From Tretioscincus oriximinensis (taxonomy: Eukaryota > Chordata > Lepidosauria > Squamata > Gymnophthalmidae), in assembly GCA_022410635.1 (NCBI GenBank), contig JAJVDF010000788.1, positions 412,344 to 476,343 on the forward strand: DNA of 64,000 bases. The letters are read 5' to 3'. Both the position numbers and the translations under genes were made by a program. Position 1 is the stretch's first letter; each line of letters begins with the position of its first letter. Below, piece after piece: positions 50,757-60,838 of this stretch. Below the pieces are notes generated by a model. The model did not search any database, was not told the DNA's origin, and worked only from the letters and a program-made list of their open reading frames with translations.

Positions 50757-51299
50757 AGAGTGCATGTAGATAAAGGGAATCCAGTTGATATTGTCTATCT
50801 AGATTTTCAGAAGGCTTTTGATAAAATCCCTCACCAAAGGCTTCTAAAAAAGCTCCACACTGATGGTATAAGAGGACAGACTTTGTCCTGGATTGGAAAC
50901 TGGCTAAAAGATAGAAAACAGACGGTAGTATTACATGGACAGTTCTCTGAGTGGAAAGAGGTAAGAAGTGGGGTACCCCAGGGATCTCTACTGAGACCCT
51001 TGCTTTTCAATATATTTATAAATGATCTGGATGCCGAGGTAAATAGTGAAGTAGCCAAGTTTGCTGACGACACTAAACTGTTCAGGGTAGTGAAAACTGA
51101 AAATGATTGTAAGGCACCCCAGAGTGATTTATTGAAATTGGGTGAGTGGGCATCAAAGTGGCAAATGCACTTCAACTTAAGNAAGTGCAAGGTCATGCAT
51201 ATTGGGGCAAAGAACCCAAACTACTCCTACCACCTGTTGGGAACCAAGCTTTCTGTGACTGAGCAAGAAAAGGATATTGGGGTGTTGGTGGACAATTAA
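50742..51299 (+). pseudogene. CR1 RT palm fragment (about 180 codons)
   Basis: An uninterrupted frame covering RT motif A (VYLDFQKAFDKIPH), the SGVPQGS block, motif C (KFADDTKLF) and part of the thumb. The catalytic aspartates of motif A and FADD are present. The usual glycine after PQGSVL is arginine (LLRPLLF), also seen in copy 2. The frame ends at a stop just before the internal deletion. The first few codons come from the abutting reverse-strand element. Confidence 0.9.
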
Positions 51300-51427
51300 A
51301 TGAAAATGTCAACCCAGTGGAATTGAAAACAAGTCAGCAAATGTTGTTTTGCCTCTTTATAAATCTGTGGTGAGGCCACATTTGGAATCCTGTGTTCAAT
51401 TCTGGTCACCACATCTCAAGAGGGATG
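50757..51427 (+). mobile_element. CR1-A LINE RT fragment (tandem copy 1)
   Basis: Covers RT from the VYLDFQKAFDKIPH block to the CVQFWSPHLKRD block. It is nearly identical to 52,205-52,916, less a deletion of about 62 bases at 51,323. It has no 3' UTR; copy 2 begins at once. Confidence 0.92.
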
Positions 51428-53170
51428 GATATTTCGAGCAACTCATTCAAAAAGTGGAAGGCTTATCCTAGTGAGGAGAACAGAAGGGAGCACAAACTGT
51501 GGCAAACCAAATGCAAGGTGGTAGTCAGGGATGCGAAGAAAAACTTTGAGGAGCACATTGCAAAGAATATTAAAAGAAATAATAAGGACTTTTTCAAATA
51601 CATCAGAAATAACAATCCTACCAGGAAAGCCGTCGGACCACTCGACAGCAATGGACAAAAGGGCATAATTAAGGAGGACGTGGAGATTGCAGAGAGGTTA
51701 AATGAATTTTTTGCTTCAGTTTTCACTGAAGAAGACAGAGGGAATTTACCCACAACAGATTTAGTTTTCTCAGAAAGAACACCAGAGGAATTGAACGGGA
51801 TAGAGATAACAAGGGAGGAGGTCCTTGCTAGCCTAAATAAGCTGAACATTTATAAATCCCCAGGGCCAGACGGCATTCACCCAAGAATTCTTAAAGAACT
51901 CAAATGCGAAATTGCCGAACTTCTAACCAAAATATTTAATCTTTCCTTAAGATCAGGCATAGTACCAATAGATTGGAAGGTAGCTAATGTAACACCAATC
52001 TTCAAAAAAGGATCCCGGGGTGATCCCGGAAATTATAGACCAATCAGTTTAACATCAATTCCAGGTAAAGTGTTGGAAACCTTAATTAAGGACAAAATTA
52101 CTAAACACATGGAGAAGCACGNATTGCTGAATGAAACTCAGCATGGCTTCAGCAAAGGTAAATCATGCCTTACCAACTTGCTAGAATTCTTTGAGAATGT
52201 AAACAAACATGTAGATAAAGGGGATCCAGTTGATATTGTGTATCTAGATTTTCAGAAGGCGTTTAATAAAGTCCCTCATCAAAGGCTTCTAAAAAAACTC
52301 CATATTCATGGTATAAGAGGACAGACTTTGTCCTGGATTGGAAACTGGCTAAAAGATAGAAAACAGAGGGTAGTATTAAATGGACAGTTCTCTGAGTGGA
52401 AAGAGGTAAGAAGTGGGGTACCCCAGGGATCTGTACTGAGACCCTTGCTTTTCAATATATTTATAAATGATCTGGATGCCGAGGTAAATAGTGAAGTAGC
52501 CAAGTTTGCTGACGACACTAAACTGTTCAGGGTAGTGAAAACTGAAAATGATTGTAAGGCACTCCAGAGTGATTTATTGAAATTGGGTGAGTGGGCATCA
52601 AAGTGGCAAATGCACTTCAACTTAAGCAAGTGCAAGGCCATGCATATTGGGGCAAAGAACCCAAAATACTCCTACCACCTGATGGGAACCAAGCTTTCTG
52701 TGACCGAGCAAGAAAAGGATCTTGGGGTGTTAGTGGACAATTNAATGAAAATGTCAACCCAGTGTGCAGCAGCAGCAAAAAAGGCAAATTCCATGTTGGG
52801 GATAATTAGGAAAGNAATCGAAAATAAGTCAGCAAATGTTGTTTTGCCTCTTTATAAATCTGTGGTGAGGCCAAATTTGGAATACTGTGTTCAATTCTGG
52901 TCACCACATCTCAAGAGGGATATTTTGGAACTGGAGAAGGTGCAGAAAAGGGCAACAAAAATGATCAAGGGTCTGGAGCACCTCCCTTACGAAGTCAGGC
53001 TGCAACGTCTGGACCTCTTCAGCCTTGAAAGGCAACGTTTGAGAGGTGATCTGATTGAAATGTACAAAATCATGCATGGGATGGCCAAGGTGAATAGAGA
53101 AAAATGTTTTCTCTATCACACAACACAAGGACCTGAGGGCACTCCTTCAAACTGTTGGGTAGAAAAGTGA
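51392..53170 (+). pseudogene. CR1 ORF2: RT and C-terminal domain, near-intact frame
   Basis: The CR1 ORF2 protein is an endonuclease-RT that copies its own RNA at the target site. The first 12 codons here are an out-of-frame read of copy 1; genuine ORF2 starts at about 51,428. Approximate residues: GPDGIHPRILKEL near 160, NYRPISLTSIPGKVLE near 210, FSKGKSCLTNLLEF near 252, motif A VYLDFQKAFNKVPH near 282 (usual AFD is AFN), [14 protein letters not shown] near 340, motif [10 protein letters not shown] near 370, [14 protein letters not shown] near 520. The endonuclease is missing. A one-base loss in an A run at about 53,101 shifts the last 70 or so codons, so the frame ends early at 53,170. Not expected to be active. 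Confidence 0.92.
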
Positions 53171-53527
53171 GAACAGACAAAGGAAAGTATTTTTTCACCC
53201 AGAGGGTCATCGGCCTGGGGAATTTACTTCCTGAAGAGGTAGTGGTGGCTAACAGCTTGGATAGTTTCAAGACAGGACTAGACAGATTTATGGACACCAA
53301 GGGTATAAATAGGTCCTAGGATGGATGTCTGGATGTTGCCTCCGGGATGGAGCAACAGGCAGGACTCCTGAAATGATTTTTGCAGGNAGTCATGAACAGG
53401 AGCATATTTTGCTTTCCTCTGTTCAGGCTTCCCAGGGGCCTCTGGTGGGCCTCTGTGCAACACAGAATGCTGGACTTGATGAGCTGTGGCCTGATCCAAT
53501 ATGTCTCTTCTTATGTTCTTATGCAGA
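51428..53527 (+). mobile_element. CR1-A LINE (tandem copy 2), most complete copy
   Basis: Starts in the linker upstream of RT, covers all of RT, the C-terminal domain and the 3' UTR (GCAACAGGCAGGACTCCTG) and ends TTCTTATGTTCTTATGC. 5' truncated: the endonuclease domain is missing. About 2.1 kb long. Confidence 0.95.
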
Positions 53528-54142
53528 CCACAGCAGGCTTCTTTTCTGAACTATATCTTGGACTTTGAACCNAGTGCAGAAGGAATAATTTTGTTTTTGA
53601 CCAACTGTCAAGCAGAGCACAGGAGTAGTAACAATAGAACCAGCCTTGCTGTTGGCTAATTATTCAATTCCATCTGATGCTTCATGACCCCATGGAACAC
53701 GGCACACCACGCCCCCCTATCCGCCACTTCCTCCAGAGATTTGATCGAGCTCCTATCACTACTTCTGTGACACCATTTTCCATCACAATCTCTGCCCCCC
53801 TTTTTTCTATTTGACCAACGTAATATAAAGTCAATTACAGGTCACTCAGATGGAAGACACCCATCTGCTCCAGTCCCAGTAGACGAGAGACCTGTCAAGA
53901 GAAGATCATGGGGAAGATAATTAACCTCCATGTTAGGAAGCCGTTGCCACCTGGTTCTCCATTACATAAGGCTGATGGCAGCNGTTTAACAGAACCTCCC
54001 ACCAGAGACCATGCAAGGGGGCAAAGAGGTCTAATAGAGGTGGGTGATAAGGAAACTCCAATGGAACACAAATTGAGTCTGGTTCCTTCAAAACAGGGGC
54101 ACAAACAAAAGGATATCGAGCAAGGGGCACATTAATTCAGTG
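53528..54142. other. Unassigned stretch
   Basis: No recognised repeat or exon. Frames at 53,895-54,135 on both strands have no known domain. Confidence 0.5.
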
Positions 54143-54144
54143 CC

Positions 54145-54634
54145 ATGGTGTTAACAGCTGTTAGACTGCTGGCCAGAACAACTGGCCGGACACACATCAC
54201 GCCAATCTTGGTAGAGTTGCACTGACTGCAAATTTGCTACCGAGCCCAATTCATGGTATTAACCTACAAGGCCCTAAATATCTTGGGGCACAAAAAACTA
54301 AAGGAAGGCCTTCTCTTATATCAACCTTCAGATCTGTAGGGGAGGCNCTCTTGGTTGTGGCACCCTCTCAACAGCAAAGGGAGTAGGAATCCGGGGGAGG
54401 GCTTTCTAGACTTTGGCACAGTCTCTCTCTAGAGGTGTGTCAATGGCCACTATTGTGTTCATTCAGGAAATCACTAATTCGCACCTCTTTAACCTGGCTT
54501 TTGAGTGGAAAAAAGAGTTTCCTTTTCCTTACTGCACCGTACTGCAGTTTTTTAATATGTTAATTCTGTTTTTATGGTTAACTGTCCTGAGACTTTCAGG
54601 TAGAGGGGTATAAAAATGCAAATAAATAAATAAA
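54145..54634 (+). mobile_element. L2 LINE C-terminus and 3' end
   Basis: GAGTTGCACTGACTGCAAAT (the LHWLP block), CCTACAAGGCCCTAAATATC (YKAL block), TAACTGTCCTGAGACTTTC, GGTATAAAAATGCAAATAAA. Many indels. Confidence 0.75.
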
Positions 54635-54635
54635 A

Positions 54636-54898
54636 GTTATTTCCAGAAGGGTCGTGGTAGCTAAAACATTCAATAGCTTTAAGACAGGAGCAGACAGGTT
54701 CATGGGAGCCAAGAGTATAAATAGCTTCTAGGATGCATCCCTTGCTACTTATTCTGGGATGGAGCAACAGGCAGGATTCATGAAATAGCATTTGCAGCCG
54801 TCTTCTGCTTGAGATCACCCAAGTGCAATCGGTGGGCCACTGTGTGAGACAGAAGGCTGTACTAGATGGGCTGTAGCCAGATTCAGCAGAGTTCCTTA
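54636..54898 (+). mobile_element. CR1-A LINE 3' end (older)
   Basis: TATTTCCAGAAGGGTCGTGG, TTCATGGGAGCCAAGAG, GGATGGAGCAACAGGCAGG, AGGCTGTACTAGATGGGC. Confidence 0.88.
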
Positions 54899-55010
54899 TT
54901 TATTTATTTATTTATTTGTATTTATATCCTGCCCTATACCCGAAGGCCTCAGGGCAGCCAACCATAGGGTGGCGCACACAGCTTTTGTTGCTTTCTCCAC
55001 AACATGGTTG
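54899..55010 (-). mobile_element. SINE 3' end with L2-like tail, reverse strand
   Basis: TTATTTATTTATTTATTTGT, CCTGCCCTATACCCGAAGGC, CAACCATAGGGTGGCGCAC and TTTTGTTGCTTTCTCCAC match the reverse complement of the 38.5 kb SINE end. Confidence 0.85.
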
Positions 55011-55352
55011 TGGAAGTCAAGGGACGTACATTCACATGCTCTTGGAATGTTTGAAAGTTCTGAATGGGACTGGCAAAATACCATCTTTCATGGAGCTGCA
55101 GCAAAATATGTTTAATTTGTATATAATTATTATTAATAATTTTTACTTATTAGTATCAATTGTTAATAGTAGATTATAGTATATGTTATAAATTTAATAA
55201 ATATTTATTGGTAATTTAATTATTATTATATATTGGTAGATAATAAAAAATATAATTACTTATATAAAAATTCATATAATATATACATATACATTGTATT
55301 ATTTTATATGCATGTATTATTGTAATGGTGATATTAATTAATATTTAATTAA
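55011..55352. repeat. AT-rich low-complexity block
   Basis: From about 55,095 to 55,345 the sequence is mostly TAAT/ATAT-type, with no coding or element signature. Confidence 0.8.
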
Positions 55353-55532
55353 TCGAGAACCAGTTTGGTGTAAGTGCTGGGCTCTTATCCAGATGTGTCC
55401 CAATTCAATTTCACACTCCTCCATGAAGCCAGCTGGGTGATCTTGGGGAAAATATCAAAAAGTTATGTGCGCTGTACTATGGTTAGTCACCCTGAGAGAA
55501 ATAAATATAAATATTTGTATAAATAAATATTT
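55353..55532 (+). mobile_element. tRNA-derived SINE, head I / L2-like tail, decayed
   Basis: GAGAACCAGTTTGGTGTAAG, CAATTCAATTTCACACTCC, AGCCAGCTGGGTGATCTTGG, GTGCGCTGTACTATGG and CCCTGAGAGAAATAAATA. Confidence 0.8.
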
Positions 55533-55990
55533 GTTATCTTCTTCTGCACTAAAATAAAATAATTAGAAAGGGAATCTCATTGTACCTTAAAGAATATCAA
55601 TAAACGATAATCTACCTTTTTCTTTTTAAGTTTCTAAGGCGCAACGTGATCTCCAGCAAAATCAGGAGCCCACGATGTGCTGAGGTACAACCAAGGGAAG
55701 ATTCACAAGCCGCAGAGGCGAAAGCAAGCATTCTAATTCTTGAAAAATCTTTCAACACAAGGCTTTCCATGAGCAGGGAGAACGCACAGGGCACAAACAG
55801 GCACAGCAGACAATCCCTTCTAGATTACTATCAGCATCAACACAAAAATATTTTTACTGTAACTGCCACCCATTGTGCCATAGATATGGACTGTATTTTA
55901 TATCATCCTACACTAATAACACGGGTGGATGAAACATAACTAAAATTATCAAAAGCCTGTGTGAACACAAACCATTCTGCTAAATGCTGA
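55533..55990. other. Unassigned stretch
   Basis: No recognised repeat; the 97-residue frame at 55,646-55,939 has no known domain. Confidence 0.5.
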
Positions 55991-55991
55991 N

Positions 55992-56475
55992 GGGTTAATA
56001 AAAGAAGATGTATGAAATACTTCTGAGAGAAGATCATTCCAGAGTTTGGGGGCCACCACAGAGATGGCTGCCTCTCCAGACAGTGAATCAACCACCACCA
56101 GAGGGATCGTGTTCCCAGTCAGTCATATGCCACCCCCACACCCAAGATCTTAGGTAATGACTGGGACTGCATGGAAGGAGAGTTCTTTCTGGTACTTGTA
56201 TTTCAAATCGCTAGGAAACTGAAGTCAAAACCAGAACCTTGAAATGGGCCCAGGTACCCACCCAGTGCAGATCTCTGAAAACACGACTAACATGGATTCA
56301 GCCTGGCATACATGTCAGCAACATCACTGAAGCATTTTGCACAATATCTAGCTTCTGGCTTATCTTCAAAGGAAATCCAATGGAGAGGACATTCCGTGAA
56401 TCCAACTTCAATGTAATCCAGCCTGGAGCATGGATATTGGTGGCCAGAAGACCTCCATCCAGAAAGGGCTTACAT
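55992..56475 (-). mobile_element. L2 LINE C-terminal fragment, reverse strand
   Basis: TTCCAGAGTTTGGGGGCC and ACCACAGAGATGGCTGCC are the inverted FSVAAPRLW region. AACCTTGAAATGGGCCCAGG is the region before it. Very diverged. Confidence 0.55.
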
Positions 56476-56533
56476 TGCCTCATTAATCAGAGTTCCCACT
56501 GCTTGGTCACCAGGGCCGAGGAGGAAGAGGAAT

Positions 56534-56590
56534 ATTAGTAGTAGTAGTAGTAGTAGTAATAGTAGTAGTAATAGGCGTAATAGGAGTAAT
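56534..56590 (+). repeat. (TAG)n microsatellite
   Basis: TAGTAGTAGTAGTAGTAG run grading into TAATAG and GGAGTAATAGG; it is the expanded inverted SINE tail. Confidence 0.9.
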
Positions 56591-56831
56591 AGGAGGAGGA
56601 TTTATATTCCGCCCTTCTCACCCAAAGGATTAATTTTTGCCTAAACCAGATTAGTGGTGATACTCATTAATCTACTTGTGAAATGCAGATTGCAAATCTA
56701 CTTTCTTTTGAACAGCTGAGCTGGCTGAAGCTGAGGCCAGTAGAGAGCGCTCGTCCCTTTCCTTGCCGACAAAAGGTTTCGAGAACAAACCTCCCAATTG
56801 AAAGACCATCTCTTAACCTTTGCACCATGTG
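56534..56831 (-). mobile_element. tRNA-derived SINE, head II / tail II, reverse strand
   Basis: GGATTTATATTCCGCCCTTC, TCACCCAAAGGATTAAT, AACAGCTGAGCTGGCTGAAG, CCAGTAGAGAGCGC, and head AGACCATCTCTTAACC. Confidence 0.85.
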
Positions 56832-56938
56832 TGCAGTTAACCAAAATACAACTGAGGATCCAGAAATAAGCTCAAGTTCTTTCTAGGGGAATGAAGCCTT
56901 GTCAAGAAAAGGATACTCACTTCTCCCTTAAGAGCCAA
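56832..56938. other. Unassigned spacer
   Basis: No recognised feature. Confidence 0.5.
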
Positions 56939-56939
56939 G

Positions 56940-57386
56940 AAACTCCACACTTGGAATACAGTGTTCAGTTCTCGGCACTCCAATTTAAAAAGGACATTGA
57001 TAAACTGGAGCAGGTTCAAAAGGATGGTTTGTGGTCAGGAAACCATGAAGTCCTATGAAGAATGGTTAAAGGATCTGGGGATGTTTAGTCTGCAAAAGAG
57101 AAGACTGAGAAGAGACTTGATAGCTCTGAAGAGTTTTTCACAGAGCAGNGGGATCAACTTTGTTCTCACTGATACATGAAAGCACTAGAAACAATGGGAT
57201 GAAATTGTAACGAAGTAGATTTAGATTGGATATCAGGCAAAGAATTTTCTGACGGTAAGGGGGATAAACTAGTGGAACAAGTTGCCGTAGGAGTTTGCAA
57301 GTTCTCCTTTGCTGGAAGTCTTCAAACAGCGGTTGGACAGCCATTGGTCTGGAACGGTTTAGTGAATCCTGCACTGAGCAGCTGAA
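56940..57386 (+). mobile_element. CR1-B LINE 3' part
   Basis: CACACTTGGAATACAGTGTT, GGACATTGATAAACTGGAGC, GTTTAGTCTGCAAAAGAG, GAATCCTGCACTGAGCAG. The last terminal bases are missing. Confidence 0.9.
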
Positions 57387-57684
57387 AAAATATAAGGACC
57401 TTTTCTAGAAAGAATCTCAAAAGTTTAGGCTAGGTAGCAAACACAGATATTCCTGGCTACAGCTCCCAACTTCTCCCAAAATTGGTCATATAGATTAAAC
57501 GGCATATAGAAGTTGGAGTCCTGTTGGAGGACATCTTACTGGCTACCCATTTCCAACACATTTTAATAATTAAGTCTCTGATGAGACTTACTAATTAAGT
57601 CTCTTAATGAAGGAGCATTCAGCCTCCTGTGAAAAGCCCAGCAAAAAGAATGCAAAGAAAACACAGTGGTAGATGTCAAAGAAA
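57387..57684. other. Unassigned spacer
   Basis: A short local repeat of ATTAAGTCTCT occurs at 57,570-57,605; otherwise nothing seen. Confidence 0.45.
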
Positions 57685-57685
57685 A

Positions 57686-57937
57686 CAGCCATGTTAGCCA
57701 ATCCAGAAATTCTAGCAAGGGGAGACTAGGAAGAGCAAGGTAATTGCATGCCTTCTTCTTCTCTAGACAGGAGCCTCATAGCACCGCAGAGATTTACAAG
57801 AAAAACGGAAGCAGCCTGAGCGTTTGTAGATGTCGACCCCTTCGGATGCACAAAAGCCCATTTACGAAAGCTCCTGCTGCTTACCTTTCTCGATAGCCTC
57901 TAAGGTGCTACAAGACCCCCTTTCTAGAACTNCAGAG
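57686..57937. repeat. Repeat P, near-full palindromic copy
   Basis: AGCCATGTTAGCCAATCCAG, CATAGCACCGCAGAGATTTA, CCCCTTCGGATGCACAAAAG and TCTAAGGTGCTACAAGACCC give both arms. Confidence 0.75.
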
Positions 57938-58644
57938 CATTTGAAGGAGGAGATGTACTTCTAGAGCCCCTTGCTGGATTTGGGGAAGGACACAGCCCAT
58001 GACCGAACAGCTGCTGGCGTCACTGTACATATAAGGGATAACAGAAACTAAGAAGCCTCATCATCATATGTGTATTAGACATCTGCATCCCATTCGTTGC
58101 TAAACACAATCTCCAGGATCCTCAGCATCTTTCATGCCTCATGCAGGAAATCTTCAAAGGAGTTCAGTAGCTTCCTTACCTTTGCCGCACACTATTCCTC
58201 TGCCTTCATAAAAACAGAAGCTGCTTTCAACACTGACCTACAGTGCCAGCTAAACTAGATACCTGGATACCTTTCCTGCAAGGTAAGCAACACCCTGATT
58301 TAATTATCCCCTTTGTGTATCAATCTGTAAACTTGTCTCTAACAATACTCCAGTATTTTGCTCTGCAGAAGCTTCCTGAGAACGTACTGCCTTTCTCCTC
58401 CTTCCATGCCTCTTCCTCTTCCTTTCGTTTTATGCAGATACGATGTAAATCACCCTTCTTTCAACTTCATTTCAACTCTGGCTTTCGCTAGCCCTACGCT
58501 TCTCAAAGTAATCAATACCCCTGGCAGTCGTCTCTGCCTATTATGTACTCGCTAATCATGTAAGGTGAAACTCCCAATCTGGTATCAACTTGGGGGGATT
58601 TCAATGTCATAATGAAATCCAAGAAGAAAACAAGGGTGAATTTG
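57938..58644. other. Unassigned stretch
   Basis: No recognised repeat or exon. Confidence 0.5.
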
Positions 58645-58645
58645 A

Positions 58646-58768
58646 ACTGAGCCTTTTTCTGGGTTATATCTCAGAATAGGGACCTGCTATCCACATGTGA
58701 GTCTACACTGGCAAGCGGATGACCAAGTCCTATTCTGAGATATAAACCCAAAATAAGTCACAGCATCT
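58646..58768. repeat. Foldback F, complete short copy
   Basis: GAGCCTTTTTCTGGGTTATA and TCTCAGAATAGG at left; CCTATTCTGAGATATAAACC and CAAAATAAG at right. Arms of about 30 bases pair almost fully. Confidence 0.8.
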
Positions 58769-59778
58769 ATCACGATATATTATATCTACCAAACTAAAAG
58801 TCGCTTATTTATTTCCAGTGGTCATCTACTTTTAAATCTTCCTCAGTCCTAAACAATAAACTTAGTATTTTATTGGTTACTTAGTCCAGAAGCCCAAAAG
58901 AACGGCTTGGGGGGGAGGGGGCACAAAGGAAAACAATTCCAGCTTTATATGTTCTTGACTAATCTCAACTATTAATAAGAATTGCATCACCGAGACCAAG
59001 GTTCTGAGGTCTCTCATTGGTCTTTATGGATTTGGACCTGTCCTCTTGGACAGAGGGGAGCCGTTGCACAGCCAGTCCATGTTCAACGCATGGCACAGGC
59101 TACCACTACACCAGAATAGAGAAGGAAGAAGCCAAAGGGGAGGGGAANGAGAAGGAAGGGGAGGCCTCAGCTGTGCTGGGAGGGAAGAGCCGCCTTACCA
59201 CCCCAATTTTACCAGGTTTTTGCAGGCTTACCGTCTAGTGAGCAATAANTTGGGAAGAATTAGCTCATAAAGCCTGGAACTACCTGTATTTAAATGTTTT
59301 GTTGCTGGACCATAACGTATCTCAATAGAAATTTACTTCATTTAAGCATGACATTTCATCTTAAGAAGTTATGAACTACAGTAAGCTACACAATACCCTG
59401 ACTGTGTTTATTCCACACTCAACACTGAGGCCAAAATCATTGTTTTAATCCTGCATCTGATTCACAAGTGTGACACCAAATCAACAGCAAAGCGTCTGCC
59501 ATGAAGGCTTTTCCTAGGACCCAGGGCCTTTTCTGGAGGAGTCCCAGACCCTGGACTCACCTTCCTCTGGGCGTGTGCTGCTTGCCTACATTGATGCTTT
59601 ACGACAACTGCTTTATGACACTCCACGNCCTCTGAGTGAAGGGTGAGAGGGTTGTATTTTTAAGGACTTTTAGCACTTTTCTTATATTTAGTTTTTTATT
59701 CAGGGGACCTTCTGGTGAAGAACACAATATAAACTCCTGTTCTTAATCTTAAATAATNTTTAAAAGTTCCACCTCTGC
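58769..59778. other. Unassigned stretch
   Basis: About 1 kb with no recognised repeat or exon. A G-rich run (GGGGGGGAGGGGG) lies at 58,909-58,921. Confidence 0.5.
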
Positions 59779-59779
59779 A

Positions 59780-59852
59780 CTGCTCCAGATTCTCCAGCAA
59801 GGAGGTCTCACAGCACCTTGCACATTAATAAGTAAAAGACACTTTTTCAGAC
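59780..59852 (+). repeat. Repeat P fragment
   Basis: TCTCCAGCAAGGAGGTCTC and ACAGCACCTTGCACATTAAT followed by an AAGTAAAAG block; weak match. Confidence 0.35.
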
Positions 59853-59874
59853 ACTAGGGAACCCCTCCAGGTGC

Positions 59875-60838
59875 ATTATTGAAATTGGGTGAGTGGGCAT
59901 CAAAGTGGCAAATGCACTTCAACTTAAGCAAGTGCAAGGTCATGCATATTGGGGCAAAGAACCCAAAATACTCCTACCACCTGATGGGAACCAAGCTTTC
60001 TGTGACCGAGCAAGAAAAGGATCTTGGGGTGTTAGTGGACAATTCAATGAAAATGTCAACCCAGTGTGCAGCAGCAGCAAAAAAGGCAAATTCCATGTTG
60101 GGGATAATTAGGAAAGGAATTGAAAATAAGTCAGCAAATGTTGTTTTGCCTCTTTATAAATCTGTGGTGAGGCCACATTTGGAATACTGTGTTCAATTCT
60201 GGTCACCACATCTCAAGAGGGATATTTTGGAACTGGAGAAGGTGCAGAAAAGGGCAACAAAAATGATCAAGGGTCTGGAGCACCTCCCTTACGAAGCAAG
60301 GCTGCAACGTCTGGGCCTCTTCAGCCTTGAAAGGAGACGTTTGAGGGGTGATCTGATTGAAGTGTACAAAATCATGCATGGGANCGACAGGGTGAATAGA
60401 GAAAAAATGTTTTCTCTATCACACAACACAAGGACCAGAGGGCACTCCTTAAAACTGTTGGGTAGAAAAGTGAGAACAGACAAAGGAAAGTATTTTTTCA
60501 CCCAGAGGGTCATCGGCCTGTGGAATTTACTTCCTGAAGAGGTAGTGGTAGCTAACAGCTTGGATAGTTTCAAGACAGGACTAGACAGGTTTATGGACAC
60601 TAAGGGTATAAATGGATACTAAGATAGTTGTCTGGATGTAGCCGCCNGGATGGAGCAACAGGCAGGACTTTTGAAATACCATTTGCAGGGAGTCACGAAC
60701 AGGAGCAGCATATTTTGCTTTCCTCTGTTTGGACTGCCCAGGTGCATCTGGTGGGCCTCTCTGTGACACAGAATGCTGGACTTGATGGGCTGTGGCCTGA
60801 TCCAGTATGGCTCTTCTTATGTTCTTATGTTCTTATGT
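59875..60838 (+). mobile_element. CR1-A LINE, young 5'-truncated copy
   Basis: Begins at TTATTGAAATTGGGTGAG and ends in three TTCTTATG units. Very close to 52,572-53,527 along its length. Confidence 0.96.
59879..60622 (+). pseudogene. CR1 ORF2 C-terminal 247 codons, open to the natural stop
   Basis: Covers the RT thumb (SVTEQEKDLGVLVDN), the QFWSPHLKRDILELEKVQKR block, [20 protein letters not shown], and the C-terminus ending GINGY. There is no frameshift: the A run near 60,402 has six A's where the copies at 8.6 and 53.1 kb have five. The RT palm and endonuclease are lost by truncation, so it cannot act alone. The first ATG is out of the family frame for only a codon or two. Confidence 0.93.

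Noticed and set aside
51463..51849. Reverse-strand 128-residue frame
   Set aside because: It is the antisense shadow of CR1 ORF2.
52306..52641. Reverse-strand 111-residue frame
   Set aside because: Antisense shadow of CR1 RT; the same peptide recurs at 25-324 and 50,831-51,196 for the same reason.
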